A DNA stretch of 10,799 nucleotides from Thermoleophilia bacterium (GTDB lineage Bacteria; Actinomycetota; Thermoleophilia; Gaiellales; Gaiellaceae): the NCBI GenBank assembly GCA_025936595.1, contig JAICTB010000062.1:1-10799 (forward strand), written 5' to 3'. A model generated the notes under the pieces. That model made no database searches, was not told the DNA's origin, and saw nothing but the letters and a program-made list of their open reading frames with translations. The position numbers and the translations under genes were made by a program. Within the stretch, counting starts at the first letter, position 1. Each line of letters starts with the position of its first letter. Positions 5,633-10,799 of this stretch are shown piece after piece.

Positions 5633-6928
5633 CTAGAGGGTCGCGAGTGACCAGCCGTCGCGGCTGTCGCCCAGGGCAGTCTCCGCGGTTGCTGTTCCTG
5701 CGCCGCCGGGGTCACGGCGGCGCGGCGGCACTCGCGTCGCGATGAGGAGTGCGAGCAGTCCTACCAATCCGCACGCGATGCAGACTCCGGCCGGGGTCAG
5801 CGTCCCCATGACAGTCCCGCTGACGATCATGGCCAGGCCGATAGCGGTCATGTTGGCGGTTCCGAGTGCGGCGAAGGTGCGGGCGCGGATGTGGTCCGGC
5901 GTCGAGCGCTGGTAGATCAGCGTGGCGGCGATGGCCCGCGTCTGGGCGGCGAATCCACCGATGGAGAACAGGATCACGACCGCACCGACGAGCGGCACCA
6001 CTCCGCACAGCCCGATGGCGACCGCCACAAGGCCGCAGCCGAAGAGAAGCCGCCAACGCTCCTTGTAGGCATCCCCATGCCTTCGCATGGTTCGCCCGGC
6101 TACGAAACCACCGACTGCCCAGCCCGCAACGGCGATTCCGTACGCTTGCGACCCGCCGCCCATGTCCACGAAGAGCGGGTACTCGGCAACGTTGATCATG
6201 CCGGTGCCAAGGAGGCCGACGCTCGTCGCGACCAGCGTCAGCCATAGGGCGGGCGCAGAAAACACGAAACGGAAGCCCTCGGAGGTGCCTCTGTCAGCGA
6301 CCCCCTCCGGGCGCACCGATCGATGATGACCTTTGATCGCCGAAACGAACGCGGCCGAGATCACGAACGACGCAGCGTTGATCAGGAACGCAGTCGCGCC
6401 GCCGAAGGCCCCGACGATGAAGCCTCCGATCGCGCCCCCGACGAACATCCCGGCAGACGCACTCGACGAGCGGGTCGCTGTCGCCCACGTCCGCTGCTCC
6501 TCCGGGACGAGCGTGACGAGCAGCGCCTGTGCCGCAGGTCCGAACGGCGACTCCGCCGCCGTGGCGACTCCTGCGAGCACAACGAGCAACACCAGCGAGT
6601 GGGCGAACGCGAGACCGACGAACGCAGCGGCCGCCGTTAGTTCGGCGGCGATCATCACACGCCTTCGGTCGTAGCGGTCGCCAAGCTGGCCCGCCCACGG
6701 CCCGAGAACCGCCGATACGGCAAACGAGACGACGAGCCCGACAGCGACCCACGTCCCAGAGTGGTTGCTCCGGTCATAGAGCACCGCGACAAGCGCCACG
6801 TACGCGGCAATCGAGCCGGTGATCGAGATCAAGCGTGATGCAGAAAGAAAGAAAACGTGGCGGCGATAAACCTCCACCTCACGCCACGGCCGGACCCGCC
6901 GCGACAGCCGAGACTTGCCTGCTCTCAC
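5633..6928 (-). CDS. Major facilitator superfamily transporter (MFS_3/EntS-like exporter)
   Basis: The product is about 431 residues with a 12-helix MFS layout. After a basic N-terminus, helix 1 starts near FFLSASRLISITGS. The cytoplasmic loop 2-3 carries the family motif A, GQLGDRYDRRR (residues 80-90). A long central cytoplasmic loop around KGHHRSVRPEG separates the two halves. The tail is hydrophilic, Gly/Ala/Thr-rich. The early TAAESPFGPAAQALLVTLVP region is typical of the EntS-type branch, which exports siderophores and other small molecules or drugs by proton exchange; the substrate here is unknown. GTG at 6928 is preferred because TAGTGT lies seven bases upstream in -10 position. TTG at 6955 and GTG at 6877 are alternatives, and the first membrane helix is intact with any of them. 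The gene is divergent from the nucleotidyltransferase gene. Confidence 0.88.
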   Translation of the reverse strand: MRAGKSRLSRRVRPWREVEVYRRHVFFLSASRLISITGSIAAYVALVAVLYDRSNHSGTWVAVGLVVSFAVSAVLGPWAGQLGDRYDRRRVMIAAELTAAAAFVGLAFAHSLVLLVVLAGVATAAESPFGPAAQALLVTLVPEEQRTWATATRSSSASAGMFVGGAIGGFIVGAFGGATAFLINAASFVISAAFVSAIKGHHRSVRPEGVADRGTSEGFRFVFSAPALWLTLVATSVGLLGTGMINVAEYPLFVDMGGGSQAYGIAVAGWAVGGFVAGRTMRRHGDAYKERWRLLFGCGLVAVAIGLCGVVPLVGAVVILFSIGGFAAQTRAIAATLIYQRSTPDHIRARTFAALGTANMTAIGLAMIVSGTVMGTLTPAGVCIACGLVGLLALLIATRVPPRRRDPGGAGTATAETALGDSRDGWSLATL

Positions 6929-6935
6929 GACAACG

Positions 6936-6941
6936 ACACTA
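6936..6941 (-). promoter_or_regulatory. Candidate -10 element (TAGTGT) for the MFS gene
   Basis: TAGTGT on the minus strand fits the actinobacterial TANNNT -10 pattern and lies seven bases before the GTG at 6928. That would make the transcript leaderless or nearly so. No convincing -35 hexamer was found. It would sit inside the gene if the TTG at 6955 were the true start. Confidence 0.35.
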
Positions 6942-7035
6942 GCTCGGTTGACCAACGAACGGCGCCCATGAGAGCCACCCGCTAAACGAAACGCAGCCTG
7001 GGCCAGTGTTCCGAACAGCCGCCCGAGTGTCGGGG

Positions 7036-7041
7036 CATGAT
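7036..7041 (+). promoter_or_regulatory. Candidate -10 element (CATGAT) of a leaderless promoter for the nucleotidyltransferase gene
   Basis: CATGAT lies exactly six bases before the ATG at 7048, the same hexamer and spacing as upstream of the cNMP-binding gene at 4121. Transcription would begin on the A of the start codon. No Shine-Dalgarno sequence precedes this ATG. The assignment is by motif and spacing only. Confidence 0.4.
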
Positions 7042-7047
7042 CTCGGG

Positions 7048-7782
7048 ATGTTCAGTGTCGAGCAGCGCGACTCGGTGCGGCAGCGCGTTCTGCGGCTCGC
7101 CGAGGAAGACGGCCGCATCGTGGCTGCGGCGGAGGTGGGATCGCTTGCCGTTGGCGGCGGCGACCGCTGGTCAGATATCGATCTCACGTTCGGCGTGACC
7201 GAGGGTGCAGTGGATGCTGTTCTTGACGATTGGACGGGGAAGCTAGGCGACGAGCTCGGTGCGACCCCGCTTGTTGACCTCGTGCGCGAACCGACGATCT
7301 ACCGCGTCTTCCTAATGCCTGGCGAGCTGCAGATCGACCTCTCTTTCACGCCAGCGGATGAGTTTCGACCGGCAGGGCCACGCTTCCGACTTCTCTTCGG
7401 GGAGACGACGGACGACGCAATCGCGCCGACAGCGTCACGCGCGGCCGCTGATCTCTTCGGCTGGGGTGTGATCTACGGAATCCATGCGCGCCGCTGTATC
7501 GAGCGCGGTCGCTTTTGGCAGGCGGAGCACTACATCAACGCCACGCGCGATCACGCCCTGATGCTTGCTTGCCTCCGCTGCGGCCTGCCGGTGGTGCAGG
7601 CGCGCGGCTACGACGATCTTCCCGACTCGATGCTTGCAGCGTTCGACGGCACTCATGTGGGGTCGCTGGAGCGCGGGGCTCTTTACGCCGCGTTCGCCGC
7701 CGCAGTACGCGCGCTCTTGCGCGAAGCGCGTGACCTGCCGCAAGCCGTCTCAGTCGTTTCGCGGCTGGATCCGCTGGATTAG
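7048..7782 (+). CDS. Pol-beta-superfamily nucleotidyltransferase, aminoglycoside-adenylyltransferase-like
   Basis: The product is 244 residues. The N-terminal domain carries the superfamily active-site pattern: Gly31-Ser32, a short Gly-rich loop, then Asp43-Ile-Asp45 in WSDIDL, with Asp97 (LQIDL) as the likely third carboxylate. Together these bind two metal ions for nucleotidyl transfer. The C-terminal half (about 130-244) is helical, with segments such as LFGWGVIYGIHARRCIERG and EHYINATRDHALMLACLR that resemble the helical substrate domain of kanamycin/streptomycin nucleotidyltransferase relatives. The substrate is unknown: resistance is possible, but many chromosomal members have no known target. 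ATG at 7048 is chosen for its fit to the family N-terminus and the upstream CATGAT; GTG at 7006 would add 14 residues. No antitoxin-like partner gene is adjacent. Confidence 0.85.
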   Translation: MFSVEQRDSVRQRVLRLAEEDGRIVAAAEVGSLAVGGGDRWSDIDLTFGVTEGAVDAVLDDWTGKLGDELGATPLVDLVREPTIYRVFLMPGELQIDLSFTPADEFRPAGPRFRLLFGETTDDAIAPTASRAAADLFGWGVIYGIHARRCIERGRFWQAEHYINATRDHALMLACLRCGLPVVQARGYDDLPDSMLAAFDGTHVGSLERGALYAAFAAAVRALLREARDLPQAVSVVSRLDPLD

Positions 7783-7965
7783 CACCGCTCCATCCCCAGG
7801 CACTGAGCTGCGCCAGCGTCGTCACGCCTGACATCTGAAACCACGCCCCCCACGACGCCGGTGCATGGCCGCAGGATCGTTTCGAATGCGACTCGAGCGA
7901 CGTCCCGCCGCGGAAGCTCGCCGCGCCCTCGCGCAACGAGCGCCGCGAGCCCCCACCTCCCCCAA

Positions 7966-8046
7966 CGGCCGGTACGTATCACCCTTCCGGAGGGCGCAGC
8001 AACCAGGTGACGGGCCGATAACGAGTGGGTCATATCGGACTCCGAT
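7966..8046 (+). promoter_or_regulatory. Possible structured RNA leader before the small secreted protein gene
   Basis: This part of the 277-base gap 7783-8059 can fold into nested stems. CGGCC (7966-7970) pairs with GGCCG (8013-8017); TCACC (7979-7983) pairs with GGTGA (8006-8010). Inside, CCCT/AGGG (7982-7994, sharing two bases with the middle stem) forms a small hairpin, leaving GCAGCAACC unpaired. A separate hairpin ATCGG-act-CCGAT (8034-8046) follows, just before the ribosome binding site. The arrangement looks like a regulatory leader, but I could not match it to a known riboswitch class. Short GC-rich stems also arise by chance in such DNA. Upstream of it (7783-7965) I see only one further short inverted repeat (7928-7933 with 7944-7949). 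Confidence 0.3.
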
Positions 8047-8048
8047 CG

Positions 8049-8054
8049 AAAGGA
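8049..8054 (+). promoter_or_regulatory. Ribosome binding site (AAAGGA) for the small secreted protein
   Basis: AAAGGA ends five bases before the GTG at 8060. It supports that GTG as the start against the longer open frame from 7865, which has no signal peptide at its N-terminus. Confidence 0.6.
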
Positions 8055-8059
8055 CCAAC

Positions 8060-8305
8060 GTGAAGAAGCTCGCAACCGTGCTCGCTGTCGCATCGATGGC
8101 TCTGATGGGCGCAACGGCCGCTTCGGCTGACAACAATGCAAGCTTTTGCGGCGCGGCCCATGGCGCGTTCGCAAACGTGAACGGGAACTTCGGCTTTCTC
8201 GGGCAGGCAGGTGGTACGCCGGGCTACCACAACGGCGCGGTCGGTCAGGACGCGGGAGCGACCGGCTCCAACAACAGCAACGCCTGCGGGAATCCTCAGC
8301 CGTAG
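8060..8305 (+). CDS. Tiny secreted Gly/Asn-rich protein of unknown function
   Basis: The product is 81 residues, started by GTG behind AAAGGA. Residues 1-23 are a signal peptide: Lys2-Lys3, a hydrophobic core, and a cut after ASA. The mature part is about 58 residues, rich in Gly, Asn and Ala. It holds Cys30 near its start and Cys76 near its end, which could close the whole chain with one disulfide. The centre reads HGAFANVNGNFGFLG, then GGTPGYHNGAVGQ, with several aromatic-Gly and Asn-Gly pairs. It has no membrane segment after cleavage and no catalytic motif. I recall similar small exported proteins in actinobacterial genomes labelled hypothetical, but cannot name a family. An extracellular or cell-surface role is likely. 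It is convergent with aroE. Confidence 0.75.
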   Translation: MKKLATVLAVASMALMGATAASADNNASFCGAAHGAFANVNGNFGFLGQAGGTPGYHNGAVGQDAGATGSNNSNACGNPQP

Positions 8306-8317
8306 AGCATGCTCGGT

Positions 8318-8345
8318 GGCTGGGGCGGCGAGGGCCGTCCCAGCC
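8318..8345. terminator. Hairpin between the small secreted gene and aroE, probable bidirectional terminator
   Basis: The left arm GGCTGGGGCGGC (8318-8329) pairs with GCCGTCCCAGCC (8334-8345): 12 pairs including one G-U, with a 4-base GAGG loop. It lies in the 56-base space between two convergent genes, as expected of a shared terminator. No T tract follows on either strand. Confidence 0.65.
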
Positions 8346-8361
8346 GCCGCAGCGGCACGGC

Positions 8362-9030
8362 TCAGGGCCTGATGGCGGCGCGCATCGTCTCGACCGGCGG
8401 CTCGAGCCCGGTCCAGAGACGGAAGCTCGCGGCTCCCTGTCGCACAAGGGCCTCGCGGCCGTCGATCACCGTGCATCCCGCCGCGCGGGCGGCCGCGACG
8501 AGCGCCGTCTCCTCCTCGCCGTAGGCGAGATCGACGACCGTCTGACCCGCGCGCAGCTCGACGAGCACCTCGTCGCGCACGGGAGTGGCGTTCACGACGA
8601 GGTCGCAGCCCGCGGCGTCGGGCGGCCATTCGCCCGAGCGCGAGAACATCGTCGTGTCCGACGGCAGCGCGGCTGCGAGCGCGCGCGCCGCACCGCCTGC
8701 GCCGATCACGCACGCACGTGTTGCGTCGATCCCGGCGACGATCTCGCGGTCGGTGTTGAAGCCGGCCACGCGACCGTCCGCGAAGACGAGCGTGTTGACA
8801 GCGTCGCCGTCCGCCTCGTCGCAGGCGGCAACGACGGCCTGCTTGTGCGGGATCGTGACGTTCGCGCCGACGAAGCCGAGCGTGCGCAACGCGGCCACGG
8901 CCGCGACGACGTCCTCCACGTCGAAGGCGTCGTAGCGCCAGTCGAGGCCGCGCACGGCGAGCGCCGCGTTCTGCATGCGCGGCGACAGCGAGTGCGCGAC
9001 CGGGTGGCCGAGGAGCGCGACGTGTTTCAA
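8362..9030 (-). CDS. aroE: Shikimate 5-dehydrogenase (compact form)
   Basis: AroE reduces 3-dehydroshikimate to shikimate with NADPH in aromatic amino-acid synthesis. The 222-residue product shows the family motifs in order: substrate loop GHPVAHSLSP (8-17); NVTIPHK (57-63) with catalytic Lys63; AVNTL (77-81); GFNTD (90-94) with catalytic Asp94; nucleotide-binding GAGGAAR (110-116); NATP; and the C-terminal QGAASFRLWTG. It is about 50 residues shorter than typical AroE. The loss is seen between NVTIPHK and AVNTL and in the Rossmann half after GAGGA, while every key residue noted is kept. The usual NTDG reads NTDR. TTG at 9030 is chosen because it overlaps the mltG stop (TTGA) and starts right at the conserved strand; GTG at 9051 would overlap mltG by 25 bases. 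It is the last gene of the alaS-ruvX-mltG operon. Confidence 0.9.
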   Translation of the reverse strand: MKHVALLGHPVAHSLSPRMQNAALAVRGLDWRYDAFDVEDVVAAVAALRTLGFVGANVTIPHKQAVVAACDEADGDAVNTLVFADGRVAGFNTDREIVAGIDATRACVIGAGGAARALAAALPSDTTMFSRSGEWPPDAAGCDLVVNATPVRDEVLVELRAGQTVVDLAYGEEETALVAAARAAGCTVIDGREALVRQGAASFRLWTGLEPPVETMRAAIRP

Positions 9031-9917
9031 CAGCCGTAGCCGTGCGCGCACTCGTACTGCGCGAAGGCGGTATCGCTCGCCGTGAAGAAGTGATGCACCT
9101 TGTCAGGTTTGCGGACGAAGTAGAGGTAGTGCACGTGCGCCGGATGCGCGGCGGCCTGGATCGATGCGAGACCGGGGTTCGCGATCGGCGTCGGCGGGAG
9201 ACCGGCGACCTTCCGCGAGTTGTAGGGGCTGTTGCTCGCGAGCTGCGACTCGAGAATCGACTTCGTCGGCGGGATGTGCAGCCCGTAGCGGAGCGTCGCG
9301 TCGATGCCGAGCGGCATGCCGGCATGGAGCCGGTTGTAGATCACGGCGGCGACGAGCGGGCGCTCGTCAGGGGCAAGCGTCTCCTTCTCCACCATGGACG
9401 CGATCTTCAGCACGTCGTAATCCGTCAGGTTCTTCGACCGCGCATAGCTCAGGTTCACCTGCCGCCAGTTCTCGCAGAACGCCTGCAGCTGCTCCTGCGC
9501 GAGCTGCGCGGTCGTCGTCTTCGCGAGGAAGTCGTACGTCGCAGGGAAGAGGAATCCCTCCAGGTTTCGCTGTGCATGCGGCTTGAAGCACGGGATCGAC
9601 GCGCGGCGCGTTGCGAGCGCGTATCCCGCCTCGTTCAGGTTCACGGGCTTGTGGCTCTTGCGCCTCGCGATCTTCGCGACGTCGCGGACGCGCACCTCCA
9701 TCTGCGCGCGCGTGAAGCCCTCGGGGAAGACGATCCGGAACGGCTTCGGCGGCGGCGGCGGGGGCGGCAGCGCGTGCTTGCGGTGCACGTGCGGGACCGC
9801 GATGACCACGGCAACGACGACGGCGATCACCGCGGCCACGACTGCGCCGATCGCGACGATCCGGCGCCGGCGGATCACCTCGGGCGAGGGGCCGCGCCGC
9901 CGCGGCACCGGCATCAT
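9027..9917 (-). CDS. mltG: Endolytic murein transglycosylase
   Basis: MltG cuts nascent peptidoglycan glycan strands at the outer face of the membrane. The 296-residue product has a short basic cytoplasmic tail, one transmembrane helix (about 20-41) and a seven-proline run (51-57). A LysM-like region (FRIVFPEGFTRAQM and on) and the catalytic YceG domain follow. Family motifs seen are EGFLFPATY (120-128) and ASMVEKET (173-180) with the catalytic Glu177. Also present are VIYNRLHAGMPLGIDAT, SPYNSRKVAGLPPTPIANPG and a closing YFVRKPDKVHHFFT segment. ATG at 9917 is chosen because it overlaps the ruvX stop (ATGA) and is followed by a second ATG; GTG at 9935 would add six residues. It is somewhat shorter than many MltG proteins. 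The seven-proline run would be expected to need EF-P for smooth translation. Confidence 0.93.
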   Translation of the reverse strand: MMPVPRRRGPSPEVIRRRRIVAIGAVVAAVIAVVVAVVIAVPHVHRKHALPPPPPPPKPFRIVFPEGFTRAQMEVRVRDVAKIARRKSHKPVNLNEAGYALATRRASIPCFKPHAQRNLEGFLFPATYDFLAKTTTAQLAQEQLQAFCENWRQVNLSYARSKNLTDYDVLKIASMVEKETLAPDERPLVAAVIYNRLHAGMPLGIDATLRYGLHIPPTKSILESQLASNSPYNSRKVAGLPPTPIANPGLASIQAAAHPAHVHYLYFVRKPDKVHHFFTASDTAFAQYECAHGYGC

Positions 9918-10288
9918 CGGCGGGCGCTCCGCCACTCGAGGTAGCTCGAGAGAAGGTGCGCCGCGGCACGCGCGTCGTCGTCCCCGCCGAGCACCGACGT
10001 GAACCGCTCGTCGTACGTCTCGACCGGCGCGTCGACCGCGGCACGCAGCCGCTCCACGAAGACGCTCGTTTCACGCGCCTGCTCGCCGTGCTCGCCGCGC
10101 AACGTGAGCGGCAGCCCTACGACCACCACACCGGGCTCCTCCGCAGCGATCACGCCCAGGAGCTTTGCAAAGCCCGCGTCGGTCGCCGCACGCTCGACCG
10201 TCGTCACGGGTCGCGCCAAGGTGCCGGTCGGGTCGCTGACTGCGACTCCCGTGCGCGCGGAGCCGTAGTCCAGGGCGAGTACTTTCAC
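9914..10288 (-). CDS. ruvX: RuvX/YqgF-type RNase H-like nuclease (pre-16S rRNA processing / putative Holliday junction resolvase)
   Basis: The 124-residue product matches the YqgF family in length and motifs. The N-terminal LDYGSARTGVAVSDP carries catalytic Asp7. VVVGLPLTLRGEHGEQA is the central strand-turn. TYDERFTSV (91-99) includes Glu94; the Leu usually found after DER is Phe. The closing helix DDARAAAHLLSSYLEWR supplies the last acidic residues (about 103-105). YqgF matures the 5' end of 16S rRNA in E. coli; resolvase activity was proposed from its RNase H-like fold. The start is GTG, overlapping the alaS stop (GTGA), and the stop overlaps mltG (ATGA). The alaS-ruvX-mltG order supports the assignment. 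Confidence 0.93.
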   Translation of the reverse strand: MKVLALDYGSARTGVAVSDPTGTLARPVTTVERAATDAGFAKLLGVIAAEEPGVVVVGLPLTLRGEHGEQARETSVFVERLRAAVDAPVETYDERFTSVLGGDDDARAAAHLLSSYLEWRSARR

Positions 10289-10799
10289 TGCAGCGCAGCG
10301 GTGAGCGTGTCGCGACCGGCCGCGAGTGCCTCGCGCACCGCCTCGACGTTCTTGCCCCCCGCCTCGGCGAGCGTCGGACGGCCGCCGCCACCGCCGCCGA
10401 TGATCGGGCCGAGCTCACGCACGATCTTGACCGCGTCGAGCCCCGCCAGCGAATTGTCGAGATTCACGACGAGCGCCACCTTTCCCTCGTCGGCCGAGGC
10501 GAGCACGACCGCCGCCGCGTCCTCGCGCTGCCGAACCTGATCCGAGAAGTCGCGCAGCGCGCTCCCCCGCGCGCCCGTCACCTCCGCAACGAACACCTTG
10601 CCCTGCCTGTCCTGCCAGACGATGTCGGGGCCTGCGGCAGCAGCCTGGTGCTTCGGCTTCTTCGCGTCGCGGCGTAGCTGGTCGACCTCGCTCCGGATCG
10701 CGTCCAGCTCGCGTGAGCGCCCCTCGAGCACAGTCCACGCCTCGCCCGCCGTAACGGCTTCGATGCGCCGCGCGCCCGAGCCGACCGAGCCTTCGCTGA
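10285..10799 (-). CDS. alaS: Alanine--tRNA ligase (C-terminal part only)
   Basis: The 170 C-terminal residues of AlaRS are visible; the gene begins beyond the right edge. The first visible residues, SEGSVGSGARRIEAVT, are the end of the editing (SAD) domain, whose usual form is SEGGIAAGVRRIEAVTG. A charged helical linker (SRELDAIRSEVDQLRRDAKK) follows, then the C-Ala/DHHA1 domain with its glycine-rich motif GGGGGGRPTLAEAGGKN. AlaRS charges tRNA-Ala in the cytoplasm; C-Ala helps the editing and aminoacylation domains share the tRNA. It is the first visible gene of the minus-strand operon and ends in a GTGA overlap with ruvX. No truncation is seen at the 3' end. Confidence 0.94.
   Translation of the reverse strand, partial: SEGSVGSGARRIEAVTAGEAWTVLEGRSRELDAIRSEVDQLRRDAKKPKHQAAAAGPDIVWQDRQGKVFVAEVTGARGSALRDFSDQVRQREDAAAVVLASADEGKVALVVNLDNSLAGLDAVKIVRELGPIIGGGGGGRPTLAEAGGKNVEAVREALAAGRDTLTAALQ

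Noticed and set aside
7865..8059. N-terminal extension of the small secreted protein to an ATG at 7865.
   Set aside because: The added 65 residues are Arg/Pro/Ala-rich and would bury the signal peptide inside the chain; AAAGGA before GTG 8060 supports the shorter form.
8305..8314. Perfect 10-base palindrome GAGCATGCTC at the end of the small secreted gene.
   Set aside because: A single short palindrome inside a terminator region is expected by chance in GC-rich DNA; no second copy was noticed.
8030..9325. A 431-codon minus-strand open frame covering aroE, the hairpin and part of mltG.
   Set aside because: Its product is Arg/Ala low-complexity sequence without motifs, while aroE and mltG in other frames show all their catalytic motifs.
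9740..9770. CGG-repeat stretch in mltG as a possible microsatellite.
   Set aside because: It simply encodes the seven-proline run after the membrane helix and stays in frame within a clear gene.

Overview
The window is high-GC bacterial DNA with actinobacterial character, most like Thermoleophilia (Solirubrobacter/Gaiella-type soil lineages). The grounds are strong G/C preference at third codon positions, the gene order alaS-ruvX-mltG-aroE, few good Shine-Dalgarno sites, several apparent leaderless starts, and many 4-base stop/start overlaps. The lineage is inferred from style and gene order, not from a marker comparison.

Left block (2-3692, + strand): the 3' end of a branched-chain amino-acid-type ABC ATPase, its lipoprotein substrate-binding protein, a small lipoprotein, and a secreted protein with a C-terminal membrane anchor. 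The first four genes are joined by stop/start overlaps (ATGA, ATGA, CTGA) and look like one operon for an uptake system with extra, unrecognised exported parts. An orphan ParA-type ATPase follows after 16 bases. A strong hairpin at 3701-3730 separates this block from the next, which is convergent.

Middle block (3735-8305): a patchwork of small, mostly single genes. It holds a stand-alone cyclic-nucleotide-binding domain protein (-), a two-helix membrane protein coupled to a small secreted protein (-), a 66-residue helix-turn-helix protein (+), a GNAT-like protein and an MFS exporter (-), a Pol-beta-type nucleotidyltransferase (+), and a tiny secreted Gly/Asn-rich protein (+) behind a possibly structured leader. 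It has an accessory look, between an operon and a core cluster.

Right block (8362-10799, - strand): a core housekeeping operon read right to left. It contains alaS (3' end only), ruvX, mltG and aroE, each joined to the next by a 4-base overlap (GTGA, ATGA, TTGA). A 12-bp hairpin at 8318-8345 lies between aroE and the convergent small secreted gene.

No rRNA, tRNA, CRISPR array, insertion sequence or integrase was recognised. No stretch over 300 bases lacks a gene; the longest gap is 7783-8059. The least explained features are the exported proteins attached to the ABC operon, the ABC ATPase with a degenerate signature motif, and the leader plus tiny secreted protein near 8000.
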